NCBI GenBank assembly: GCA_021904315.1
Contig: CM038908.1
Location: 15,830,501-15,894,500, forward strand
DNA from: Sphagnum magellanicum
Lineage: Eukaryota > Streptophyta > Sphagnopsida > Sphagnales > Sphagnaceae
Reading direction: 5' to 3'
DNA: 64,000 nucleotides
The position numbers and the translations under genes are program-made. Under the pieces are notes generated by a model, which was not told where the DNA came from, did no database searches, and was given only the letters and a program-made list of their open reading frames with translations. Of this stretch, positions 47,016 to 58,484 are shown in pieces. Each line of letters starts with the position of its first letter. Position 1 is the first letter of the stretch.

Positions 47016-47951
47016 AATAGTCCTTTAAAAAATCACCAACTAGTTTTATTATATAAATATGTAACACATATTTAATTAATTTTGGATTGTACAATTTTTT
47101 GAAAATACCAACACACATTTAGTATGTTCAAAAAAGGAGACAATCACTTAAGAATATGAGCTTGTGGTCACCAGGTTGTCAACCGTAACAAAAGAGTTGG
47201 AAAAATCACCTTCTGGCCACCAGGTTGTTGGCTATTAATATAGAAAAAATATATTTATTGAATATTTCAAATACAAAATGAACTTTTAGCCATGGTGACC
47301 ACCTAGTTACAAGGTAGTACAAACAACCTTTAAAATTTAATAAATGAAAAATCCATTGTAAAAAACATTAACAACAATGCGAACCATAAGAATAAAGTTA
47401 TTTCCTCCTTTTCTTATAACTTTTGGGATGGTCCATGGTCAAATATGTAACTAAATCCGCATCATCTCGAAATAAAAATCTTAGTGGAAGACATTATTTT
47501 CTCCCTTTCAAAGTTAGAAACATCATTGCGTAGTCTATGAACAAGAATCACAAGCAACCGCAAACAAAACTTAGTACAAAAAAATGAAACCATATTATAA
47601 CATAATAATTAACATTAAAATTGTGAACTAAAATGAGATGAAATGATTTAGAATGCATACCTAAAGGGAGCCTTGCATTAAGATGATCCCCATTGTCACT
47701 ATTCATATATTGCATGAACCAAGAATAATTTCATGAAGAAGAACTCAAACAAAGCTTAGAATACTTGAACATAAAATCATAAAGAACTCGAACCATCCTC
47801 ATGAAAGGCAACTTAATTAAGGCTAACCACAATCAAAATGCCAAGTCCAACAATTGCACTTTATTCTTTAACAAAATCTCACCCCAAAAGGACTCCAAAA
47901 AAAGACCACTCCATTTTGCATTTTGAAGTGCTTTGCTAGGTTTGTCATCAA

Positions 47952-48473
47952 TTAATAATGTTTGATCTTCCATCCCATATGGTAGCCCATGGCAAGATAA
48001 TATACACGTTTCAAATCCTTAATATAGTAATAAGACCCCAGAGTAATTTGACCAAAAGTCTTCAAGCATTGTTCATGTCCCCAAATAAAAACAAACTCAT
48101 TCACAAACTTTTTTGGCATCAACATTGGAAGAACTTCCAACACATCTTCAAGTTTCATATAGGACCAAATTGCAATGTATAACTCCTTTAAAACATTGGA
48201 AAGGAATTGTTCAACTCCAACTCTAACTTCAACTTTGCTTTTGTCAATGATTCTTCCAAACACTCGTGCAGTCCCTTGTAGAACAACACATCGTGGCACA
48301 TAGCACAACACACCATTCACACTGAGAATTAACAATTTTTTGGGTCTTGCAAACCTTAAGCATCCACGTGAACCCATTGAAGTGTTTTTTATCCATTTAA
48401 TCGAATGCAATGCAATATTGAACTGCAACGATAATAAGAAGTTCGTTAGTGAAATAAAGTATAAAAATGCCAT
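47952..48473 (-). pseudogene. FCP1/NIF-type phosphatase-like copy 3 (N-terminal part)
   Basis: The 173-codon frame contains KKLLILSVNGVLCYV, VEVRVGVEQFLSNVLKELYI with AIWSYMKLEDVLEVL, and FVFIWGHEQCLKTF...YYIKDLKRVYY. This follows the order of the FCP1 homology (HAD) domain: motif I loop, R-P-G-x-x-E/Q-F-L helix, x-I-W-S, and the W-x-x-x-x-C ... KDL-K insert. The catalytic Asp pair expected in LDLNG(T/V)L is replaced (LSVNGVL has Ser at the first position), so it should lack phosphatase activity. The frame stops before motif IV (LVDD). It begins upstream of 48473 in a hydrophobic N-terminal segment that may be intronic. It is the last of three tandem minus-strand copies. Confidence 0.65.
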
Positions 48474-48779
48474 AAAATATTAATAAGTTGTTCACTATTT
48501 TGAAAATGTGCAATCAATAATAATGTTATAGTTTTAAGTAGGACATTGAATCACCACAAACTTCCATTAATGTTTGCAGCAAATATCTAATACCACAACA
48601 TGCCATTATCAATTTTTGAAAAAGGAAATTCCAACAAACACCTAGCGGCCACTAGGCCATGTTCAAACAATCATACTATCGATTATGATTTACAATATAT
48701 ATGAGAAATAGATAATCATTCAAATTGAGTCAAGAAGATAGAAACAAAACATAACATGTACAGTAATACATACATCATA

Positions 48780-49440
48780 ATACAAAAAACATCAAATAAT
48801 ATATTTCTTTTTTTTTATTTCCAAGTTTCGATTTCACCTTGTTATTAAAAATGTCATCACATTTGGATGAACAGTGTAGGGCCAATTTCTCATGATGAGG
48901 GTATGAAGGAAGAACATGTGTAACTTTCCCGAATGGATTACGTTTCAAAATTTTAGAATCCTTGCATTCGTCTAAGCAAATAATTATCATCTGCTACAAA
49001 TGAATAAAATGTCTAAAGGAAAATGGCATTAAAAGAAGGTTAAACATACTCTTGTGAAACGTGTCATCTACAAGTAGTGTATTCCTATAATTTGTACATG
49101 GGAACATATGGAAAAAATCATCTAGGTTTTTATTGAAAACAAGCTTCTCAAGGAGGAAATATTGATTTCTAAAACAAAATGTTTGGTCTACTAATTTTTA
49201 ATATGGAAGGAAAATAATAGTTTTCTCCCCGATTATTTCCAAGTGCCTAGCAAAGTTCCTCTTCATTGCAAAAGACCAAATGTAAATAGTGAATTTGTTT
49301 ACACAAATGCAAAGGAACTCTTTCAACCTGAATCTTAGAACCACTTGGCGAGATCTAGTTGGACCTTCTTTTGTCACCACTAATATTCTGTTCAGGTTGA
49401 AAATTAGATGATATTCACTCACCTTTGCTACAACCACATT
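48780..49440 (-). pseudogene. FCP1/NIF-type phosphatase-like copy 2
   Basis: Frame 49437-49198 has HLIFNLNRILVV (motif I with Asn-Leu-Asn in place of Asp-x-Asp/Asn), then RFRLKEFLCICVNKFTIYIW. After a break, about 49190-49030 gives RNTLLVDDTFHKSMF, the motif IV Asp-Asp loop, which is kept here. The tail (48990-48780) includes NPFGKVTHVLPSYPHHEKL. Order and spacing match one FCP1 homology domain, but stops and loss of the nucleophile mark it as decayed. Confidence 0.6.
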
Positions 49441-49809
49441 TTTTCTAGCAAACCCAAAATCGTGGTGATGACTTGGGACCTTTGTTCGACTTATGCATTA
49501 TGTGCAATTGAATCTATAACCTCGAGTCTTAACATTCAATTCTCAAGTGACACGAAGGGACATGCAAGATCTTAGGCCCACGATTCTAGAAATACTTTCA
49601 TTTAAAACAATTTCATTAATGCTTCCAATAATTTCAACACTTCATGATGGGGCAAAGAATTTTAAGTCCAAATTCCAACAATTATCAAGGAAACTAACAA
49701 ATAGGATGATGTAACAACAAAAAATTTACATTAAACATAAAAAAATAGTATGATTTCATAACGTGAAAAACACCATAATAATCATGATTCGTTTGATTTC
49801 ACCATACAA

Positions 49810-50752
49810 AAAATAACATTACACTGATTGTTACAAGGTTCCAAAAGCTTTGGAAACTCAATATGTGTAGCAATTATATGAGGCATACTACCAAAAGGAT
49901 TATGCTTTTAAAATGTAAAAACAAACTTTTCAAACGAATGAAAAGCCTCTAAGTATGAGAGGACCACAACGATCAAGTAGTTTGACGAAACTTCTATTCT
50001 ACCATTCCATTTTTCAACAAGCAAAACATTATTACTCAGGTTTTGCATTGTCTTGACAAGATTATGGTCCACAAGTATAGTATTACCAGAATGAGTACCC
50101 AAGACTCTCTCACAAAAATCTATGATGCACTTATGGAAAATTATAGATCCAGGCTTTTTCCACAAAAAATGGTTATTTTTTAGACAAAATTCACGCCTAA
50201 ATATGTTAGAAGATTCAATGTTAACCTCAACAAGCTCCCTCAATTCACTAAAAAAATAGGCACCTTCTAGGGTTTACACTTAGTCCAAATATACACTACA
50301 AATTGTCGAAGGCACTTTTGCAAGAATTCTTGTAGTCATGGTCATGGAATCGCTAAAGGATTGAACGACAAACATCTATACCATTATGTAGGAGTAAGAT
50401 TACAAACTTCAAAGGATCTTCCTTGTCTTGCAAAAACTCCTTTTAAGTCAAAAACATGGAGAGGATTCACCTCCAAGTTTTCTTCAACACTGAAGTTAGG
50501 CTTGTTTTGTTGATCTAATCCATCTTGAATTGAATGATAGGGCAGGTAGTCCATTCTAGAACTCAACACATTTTCAACAAGAGGAGTGGGTTTGTCTTCC
50601 ATTGAGTTGATGATAAAGGTCCTCACAACTAAAATATTCGTAGTAGAATTTAGAGCACATTGACCATAAATAGAATGTTCTTCCACTTATTCAACCTCAT
50701 AAGTTTCTACGTCATACGCGAAATCACTAGGGTGATTGAACGTTATATCCAT
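49810..50752 (-). pseudogene. FCP1/NIF-type phosphatase-like copy 1
   Basis: A minus-strand ATG at 50752 opens a frame beginning MDITFNHPSDFAYDVETYEVE, soon broken by a stop, then continues through an acidic linker to LHVFDLKGVFARQ (motif I region; first Asp kept, second replaced by Lys). After further stops comes LQEFLQKCLRQFVVYIWT. The 50243-49908 frame supplies NTILVDHNLVKTMQNLSNNV, LLVEKWNG and YLIVVVLSYLEAFHSFEKFV, equal to motif IV (Asp-His instead of Asp-Asp) and the C-terminal helix. At least four stops interrupt it. It is the 5'-most copy of the tandem set. Confidence 0.6.
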
Positions 50753-50759
50753 CTCACCA

Positions 50760-53700
50760 ATCCGTGTGTATAAAAAAAAAAAATGAACAACCATTTAGAG
50801 TCACATTTGGAAATACTGAAAATCACATAAACACAAAAAAAAACATATTAATTCATTTTTCAATTCAAAAACGCCTAATAGTTGCTAGACATTTTTGAAA
50901 TGAAAGACAATTTATTTGTACCGCTTGGTGGCTGCTAAACATTTATGAAATGAAAACAAGCCAAAAAAAAAAAAAATTATCAAAAACCCCTAACGACTAC
51001 CAGATGGTTAAGAACGAGATAGAGTACCAGGAAATCTCATGAAAAGGACTTATGAGGGTTTGGAAGACTGTATATAAGTGAGAGCCTTGGTAGCTGTTAG
51101 ACACTCAAAAACAAATCAAATCTATGTATGGGCAACGTTTGGCGGCCAACAGACATTTGAAGAATTACGAAAAGAATGTAAAAAATTTATAAATGTGACA
51201 CCACATTGTTGGCAGCAATTTTCACAACTTCCTACATTAAAAACCAATCTAGCAATAGCACGATTATTGATTATAAAACAATGTACATTCGAATGGAAGA
51301 TTAAACCTTACATACACAAAACTAAATTAAAATGAATAGCAAATGAACACATGTTGGAACACATTGCTTATTTTTATTCATATTGTATTCCAACAGAACA
51401 AAATTTATCTTAAACACTTTTTTTTTTTGATTAACTTGTACATACATTTAAAAGTCCTATCATTACATAGTCTATTGATATCTATATGGGCTCAATTTTT
51501 CTATTGGAAAAGGCAAACTTCGTAGTTCCTCACCAACCTTCTAATTTTCATCCATGGGTAGACCATCCGCCCCAACTAATGAAGCAATCAATGTAGCAAG
51601 GATTGAATTATTACCAAACACATGTACTTCATTGTCCTTGAGGATATCCATTTTTTCAATTTCAACGAGGTTACCACCTAGATTAAATGAACTGTTTCTA
51701 CAATTGACGCCTCCCTTCTTTAAATGCTATGTTTTACTACTAGAGTCATTCCTCTTGGGTTTACCCCTCTTCAAATACTCGTATTTCTTGGCCTTTCTTT
51801 GAAGAGGATTTTTCTCTCCACCTTTTTCTTCCTTTTTTTTCCTTTTTATCATGGCTTGCACCTCCTTGTTCATTGTTACTTCCACCTTGTTCATCATTCC
51901 CTCCTCCATGTTCCTTGTTCCCTCTTCCTTGGTTGTCCTCATCATTTTGACCACCCTTTTCAACTTCAAGATAAATTAATGCACCAACAATGATTTGCAA
52001 CACTCTTTTTTCAAGTTCAATTCCTACAATTCGGGTTATAACACCCAATAGCATCCACAAGCAAATGGATGTTATCATTTCACAACAATCCCCATTGAGA
52101 TCAATAGGAATAATCTCTAAAACTTTACATCTCGCCTCTTACAATTTGAAGAAAATCCATAATCAGAAATCATACACCCAAAGATGGGTCAATAATAGTT
52201 TTAAAATATGTGAAGGATATGACTTACAAGATAGACATACATTAGAACCCTTTCATCGAATACACTTACACACACCATTTCATAAAAAATGATTAATTTC
52301 ACGATTTTTGCTAGGGTTTCAGGGTAGATTTTGTTCTTGTACAAGCGCCTATCTTCTGGGAAGGAAGATGTCTTATGTTCCACTAACAATGGCAAATCTT
52401 TATTATTGAAAACATCTTCATTTATATTTGTTTCGATTTTACAAGGGAACAAGTATGCATAAAGAAGGATCGGATCCTTCATTAGGCTTTTGGATGATAT
52501 AAGTATTTCAACTGGTCCAACCACGTACTACCCAAATTAAAATTGAAAACTCATCACATGGCTAGATTTTGTGACTATTGAAAACATGTTCCTAAAGGAA
52601 ATATCAATCACATATATAAACAACAACTTTGAATGAAACTTTTGCATGCTTCATTGCTTAAAGGAAGGACTCTTAATCGAGGCTTGTCCACATTCTTGGA
52701 TTATCTTTAATTATGTGTGTGGCACACACAACAATTGTTCTAGTTGCATTGTCATGCAAAAATGATGCCATGTGCTCCTTATTAATCACATCAAGAAGAC
52801 TCACCATGTTATCAATTCTTTCGAACTTATAATGTGAGTCCAAAAGAATTGCTTCAATTGCATTCCCCCTCCGAAATTGCACCTCTCCCATTGGAGGAGG
52901 ACACTTTCCCAAAGTTGGAAAATAATGTTTGACGAAAGTAGGATACTCATGCATTTTTTAATAGATTCCATGTTCAGAATTGGCTACAGAGTTTTCTACA
53001 TTGTGTTAGTTTGGTGGAGTAAGTATAATTGATATGGTGGGAGCAAGTCGAAAGTATTTTATATCTACCTTGTAGTCTTGAAATGTTGACATGAAGTATC
53101 AAGATTTAGCAATGGTCTTTTGTAAATATTCCATATTTTACGCACTTGCCCAAGATTCTCTTGATACAACATCTTTGTAGCTAACCCACAATGCTTGTTA
53201 TTTAAAATCTTTGACACCTTGCAAAGGCAAACAAAATTGTTGTCCCACATAACAACAATCTTGAACCTGTTATAGAGTTCGCAAACTTCAGGGCTTGTGT
53301 AAGGGTCTAACATGAAATCCTATTAAAAAAATGAAAACCTTTCATAGAATTAGTTATGATTGCTACACCTCAATTTTTTTTGAAAAGTTGAAGGTTAAAA
53401 AATGACCCAAATTTCACAATGTATGTTTGGAATTACCTGGCAGCCACCATGCCTTCTTGACAATTTACTTCATGACATCGCTTAGTAGTTGCCAAATGTT
53501 CTTGACAATAAACTTTTGGAAATTGCCTAGCAACTGCTAAGCGATTTTTGTTACATCTACATACTTGGTTAAACTATTTTTCCAATTTAACAACAAATTC
53601 AAGAAATGACGAGATGAAGGAGGAAATTTACCAATGCTACAACTATTGTGTGCTGACCCTTGATAATAAAAAACTAATGATTTTTTTATCTCCTTCCAAC

Positions 53701-54760
53701 TTTTTAGTTTACATGGAAGGATGCAATTTGGATTCTTTGGGTCTTTATGAATTGAAGAAATGGATATTTTCGTATCATACTTGCTATTCTAGACAATCCT
53801 TTTTTAAAACTCACCCATGTGGACATTTGAAAACGGCTTGTACATAATGTTGGGGGGAAATCGTTTGAATATGTGTACTTCAATTTCCACATTTGGCATT
53901 GGAGTAATATTGAACAAGAAACAAACATTGTATTATTCTCCAATGGTTTCTTCAACAAGATGACATTTTTTTGCATCAAATCCTTGTCCTCCTTGTCCAA
54001 AACAATCTTTTCCAAGATTTTCTCCTTCTTTTGGGCTTTTGTCTTTTCCTTGCGAGGTTTTTTTGTTGTCTTTTTCCACTTGAGCTCTCCACGATAGTTA
54101 GAATGTGGTCCAAATTTCTTAGGGATTCTCTAGTAGACTCCTTCTCAAGTTCTATTAGTTCATGGAGGCTAGTAAATTGTTCACAAATTATGCTTGGTGA
54201 TCGATCATTTAGGTCACCCACCCAAAATCCCCTCTCGACGATCTTAGGTGCGAGTTCATCATTGTTTTGGTGGTATTCACACACCAATCCAACAATTTTT
54301 TGCTTCCTAAGGTCTTCCAATAGGATGAACACCTTCCTAATGTCGTGTGCTTAGACTAGCATACACTTCAATGGCAATTTCTTCACAGAGTCTTAATTTC
54401 CATTTTTGATGAAATGGAACTCCTTAACATTACCTTGACTGTAAGGTCCCACACTTTGAGCATTGCTTCCTTGTATAGTGGATTGAAATCGAGATAGTCA
54501 CCAATAATTTTCTACATGAAAAGGGGTGTGTACTTGTATTTTGATATTTTCAACACATTAGTGTTTCATTAAATGGAAGCTTTTAATGAGACAGAAGCTT
54601 ACAATGACACAAGGAGGATATTTTTTCATGAACATTTATGGACTTGAGATAAATTCTTGGTTTCCTCCATGAATTTTTTCTTATTAGATTGGATAGGGTC
54701 CAAGGAAGATTCTTGGCGATCACCAAGCTTTTGTTCTCACTTCATAAAAGATAGTGAATG
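50760..54760. other. About 4 kb with decayed minus-strand coding pieces, no intact gene
   Basis: Several minus-strand open pieces (54332-53976, 54015-53704, 53313-53065, 52954-52673, 52524-52201, 52078-51727) are rich in Lys/Glu and adjacent ones are offset by frame changes. For example, at 54090-53950 a Lys-rich reading (PKKFGPHSNYRGELKWKK) continues into the DKEDKDLMQKNV frame. Another low-complexity charged piece (51980-51730) has GG-N-EQGG repeats followed by KKEKKGRKRW. They look like remnants of one or more genes related to the copies at 47.9-50.8 kb, but I cannot assign a family. Palindrome-core words occur at about 50875, 50930, 50990, 51083, 51141, 53438, 53480 and 53523. Confidence 0.35.
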
Positions 54761-54764
54761 GAAT

Positions 54765-55955
54765 AGGTTTGACGGTTGCCAAGTGTTTCCACTCTCTTTA
54801 GTGGTATGTGTTGAGTGAAATGCCTAGTAGCCATTAGGCATTTGTTTCACTATAATGGATTCCATTCAACAAATCACCTAGCAGTTGTTAGGGGACTTTT
54901 GTCCTAGGATGTAGGGAGTGAAAAACTCCTAGTGGTTGCCAGGTTTTTTTTCCCTCACTACATTTTAAGAAAACAAAAGTCCCCTTGTGACCGCCAAGCA
55001 ATTCCCTCAATGTAATTTCCCTTCACAACATCCTAGGAAAACAAAAGACCCCTGGCGGTTGCTAGGCAATTCCTTCAATGGAATCCATTGTAGTGAAACA
55101 AACGCCTAGTAGCCACTAGGTGTTTCACTCAACACATAGCACTAAAGAAAGCAAAAACGCTTAGCGGCTGTGAGGCATATTCCTTCAACAATCAACACTA
55201 ATTTCAAGGAAAATGCCACCATGCATTTTCCTCGACATAGGTTTTACTATTTTGGAAGAAAATGCTTGGCAATCATTAGGTGTTTTCCTCAACATAGGTT
55301 TTGCTATTTTGGAGGAAAACGCTTAGTGGTCACAAGGTGTTTTCCTTGACCTACATTGAGCATGGTAAGAAGGAAACGCCTAGTGGCTGTTAGGCATTTT
55401 TTTCCCAATCTAGCTAGATTGTTTGAGGAAAATACTTAGCAACCACTAGGCATTTTCCTCAACATCGCTTTTCCTTGTTTGGAAGAAAAGGCCTAGTGGC
55501 TGCCAAGTGATTCCTTCAATGGAATCCATTGTAGTGAAACAAACAATTGGTAACCGTTAGGTGTTTCATTCAACACATAGCACTAAAGAGAATGAAAATG
55601 ACTAGCAGCCACCAAATGTATCCTTCAACAATCAACACTAATTTTGAGGATAACGTTTAGTGACCACCAAACATTTTCCTCAACATAGGTTTTGTTGTTT
55701 TGGAGGAAAATGCCTAGCAGCTGCAAGGCGTTTTCCTCGACCTACATTGAACGTGGTAAGAAAAAAATGCATAGCAGTCGTTAGGCATTTTTTTCCAATC
55801 TAGCTAAGGAAAATGTCTAGCGGCTGCCAAAGATTTTCCTTAACATTAGTTTTATTTGTTTAGAGGAAAACACCTAGTGGCTGCCAAACAGTTTCTTCAA
55901 TCTACATCGAACGCTGTAAGAAGAAAACACCTAGTAACCATTAGGCATTTTCCTT
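54765..55955. repeat. Array of about 22 hairpin-forming palindromes
   Basis: The core GCCTAGYRGCYRCTAGGC, itself palindromic, recurs about every 55 bases. Many copies are extended to GAGGAAAACGCCTAGCGG plus its mirror (GGCGTTTTCCTC), up to about 36 bases of dyad symmetry; the copy at about 55704-55739 shows this best. Spacers are CAACATAGGTTTTGCTATTTT- or CTACATTGA-CGTGGTAAG-like. Larger units repeat too: 55071-55260 recurs at 55512-55690 and 55310-55425 recurs at 55700-55805. Differences between copies are mainly C/T and G/A. Confidence 0.88.
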
Positions 55956-55959
55956 GAAT

Positions 55960-57484
55960 GTTGTTTAGCGTTCATGGGTTTATGAAAAAATACATGTAAT
56001 CTATCTACAAAAGAATGAACTTGGAGTTGCTAAAGAGGACGTATTCTATTTTAATAATCATGTTGATGTTGATGATGGTCATGCTTTGTGTATTTCGAGG
56101 TTTGAGGAGTAGCCTACATTGACAACAAAGGAAGATATTGTTACATTACACTCCTAGAGGGAGAGAAATGAAATCAATGTAAAGAGGTATAATGAAATAG
56201 AAATGCAGACAATGTATGAATGAATATAGGCATGCAACGAAATAAATAAGCTTGAAAATAGACAGTGAATGTGTGCTAGAGAGTTTGAAGGAAAAATGAT
56301 TTGACATAGAGATTGTACACAATATTTTGTGGCAAAGAGATTTTGTGTGTGCCTATTTTTAAACTGCTTTGTGTTTGTATGTGTGTTTTGTTCCTTTTCT
56401 ATTGTTTTGTTTTGTTTAGTGCGCTATTTATCCCTCTTGTTCCTTTTCTGTCATTCAATTTTTTTTTCTTCTGTGTTTTTCATAATCTCGTAGTTTATTA
56501 ATGAAACTATTTTTTTCTCTCACTCTAATTGTGTAGATTGGATTTGGAAGAATGATTCGCTCTTTTATTTTTGTCATTCAAATTTCCTTTTCTTTTTATT
56601 TCTGGACAAAAGAAAAGTAAAATTACACACTCTTTTATCTTTAAGTTTCTATTTCTATCACAATCTCGGAGTGTAATCTCAGTGTTTTCATTGAATTACA
56701 CAAAATCACAATTTCTCTTCATCATTCTTTGTGGCAGTGTAGAAGTCTATCGTTAACTGTCTTTGTTTTTGTTTTCCTATGTTAAAATGAATTGGGAGAA
56801 GGTCTTGTTAATCTATCTCTTTTAGTCATAGAAAAAAACTATAACAACACATATATATATATATATATATATATCTTTCTCTCCCTTTCTCTATGTCTCC
56901 TTCTTTGTGCGTGTCTTTCCCTTTCTTTGCGTTTGTCTTTCTGCGTCTTATCTTTATGTGTGTCTCTCTCTTTGTTCTTTCTTTACATTTCTTTCTCTCC
57001 CTCTTTTTATGTCTTTTTGAAAGAATTAAGGAACTAAGAAAATTTGGAACTTTTTACATTGCAAAAAATGAATTCGAAGAAGGTTGAAAAAAATGAGAGG
57101 AAAAAAAAGAAAAAAAACTCACTTCTATAGAAAAAAATGTGTTACGTGATGGCAGTGGAGCGATTTGCAATGTGGATTGTCATTGAACTTTTTGGAGTGT
57201 TATCCAGATTCTAGATTCTTGTCTGATAATGCGTGTAATTCAAAGGTCTAAAAGCACTTGTAATTCAAAGGAAGACAAGAAAGAAGAAAAAAAGTAAAGA
57301 AAAGAATTAAAAAGATAGGATGCAATAAAAGAAAATGGAGGAAATGAAAGTGAAAGTGAAAGGGTATGGCAAGATGCTTTAAACCCTAACACCTTTTGAT
57401 TTTCATTGTGTGCATTGTAGAGATTGCACAAAAGCTACTTTTCATCCTAAAATAATTTTCCATCCATTATTGGTTACACAATAA
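55960..57484. other. AT/CT-rich spacer without a recognised gene
   Basis: It contains an (AT)12 microsatellite at 56851-56874 followed by a CTTTCTCTCC-type tract to about 57015. Open frames through the CT tract are low-complexity. No gene is supported. Confidence 0.5.
56851..57015 (+). repeat. (AT)12 microsatellite followed by CT-rich tract
   Basis: Twelve AT dinucleotides run directly into a pyrimidine tract of TTTCTCTCCC and CTTTCTTTGCG words about 140 bases long. Confidence 0.9.
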
Positions 57485-58432
57485 TGTCGCGCTCCCAAGT
57501 TCCTCGTAGACCCACTCGAGGGTCTAAGTATGTGGCAATGCGGAAGGAGTTGGAACTTGGGGCACGATCCCGACTTCCAGCACTAGAGGGGGTGAGAGGG
57601 GCGTGCTAGAAGTCCCGGGAAAGACTAGGAAGAATTGACAAGCTTACTCACTCACACGGGCCTGCATGGAACCACACAAAGTGGTTAGAACTCATTTTGG
57701 ATCCCTTTGGTGTTGGGACAAGCCACGGGCAACACGGACACACAAGACTCACCACGGCCCGGACCTTGGGGGAAGCCACCACCTTCCCCCTTATAGTATA
57801 CTCTGTGACTCATCGCGGGGGTGGCATCCAAATGGCCATTTTGTCTCGGGACTCCTGGGACTCCCGCGTGGGAGTCCCGAAATCGCGCATTTTCGGGACT
57901 CCCGCGACTTTGAGGCTTCATAACTTTCGGAGCAGGCCTCCGATCGACTCGCCGTCTGAAGCAAAGTTGTAGGTCTCTTCGAGACCTTTCCAACGGTATG
58001 TCGCACGTTTTCTGCAGCCAAGTATTTCGGGTCGATTCCTGACTTTTAGTGGTCGGGAGTCCAAACTGGCGGACTCCCGGGAATTCGACTCCTGGGTCTT
58101 CTTTTGGCCATAACTTGTGTTTCAGATGTCCAAATAAGCAATGCGAGCCCATTTTGGACATCTACACTTCAAGACCTTTCCATTGACATAAAGAGCGCAA
58201 CAAGCCATGGAGTTTTGACCCCTCAAAACGCTCTCTGAAGTTCCAGGAGTGCTTTTGGGATTCTAACTCTCACCAACTCCCAACATGGGAGTTCACTTGG
58301 GAGTGTGAGGGTTCACTCCCTCACACTTTTTGCACCCCCGGGAGCATGGGATATGACTCCCGGGTCTACTTATAGACCCGCAACCTTTCAACCCCCTTGC
58401 CTTGGTCGCGAACCAAGGCTAGGGTTGCGACA
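57485..58432 (-). mobile_element. Solo LTR with TGTCGC...GCGACA ends
   Basis: The block starts TGTCGCGCTCCCAAGTTCCT and ends GGCTAGGGTTGCGACA, with perfect 6-bp inverted ends beginning TG and ending CA. It is GC-rich in AT-rich surroundings and shares its blocks in order with the plus-strand copy at 37141-38058, which defines orientation as minus. A CGGGTCTATAAGTAGACCCG hairpin with a TATA-like word lies at about 58363-58383. Flanks read ACAATAATG (left) and ACAATGATG (right), a near-identical pair that may preserve the target duplication. No internal coding region adjoins it. Confidence 0.85.
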
Positions 58433-58484
58433 CAATGATGTACACAATTTAGAATTACAAAAGATACAAGAAAAAATCGCTAAA

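Noticed and set aside
51727..52078. Two overlapping minus-strand charged ORFs as genes
   Set aside because: Low-complexity Lys/Glu/Gly coding in two frames at once, without a domain; treated as decayed linker sequence.
54765..55955. CRISPR-like reading of the palindrome array
   Set aside because: Spacers are themselves repeated and palindromes vary strongly; no cas genes exist and the genome is eukaryotic.
56313..57087. Hydrophobic ORFs resembling membrane proteins
   Set aside because: They arise from the CT-rich tract (Phe/Leu/Ser codons) and AT microsatellite; no real domain is visible.
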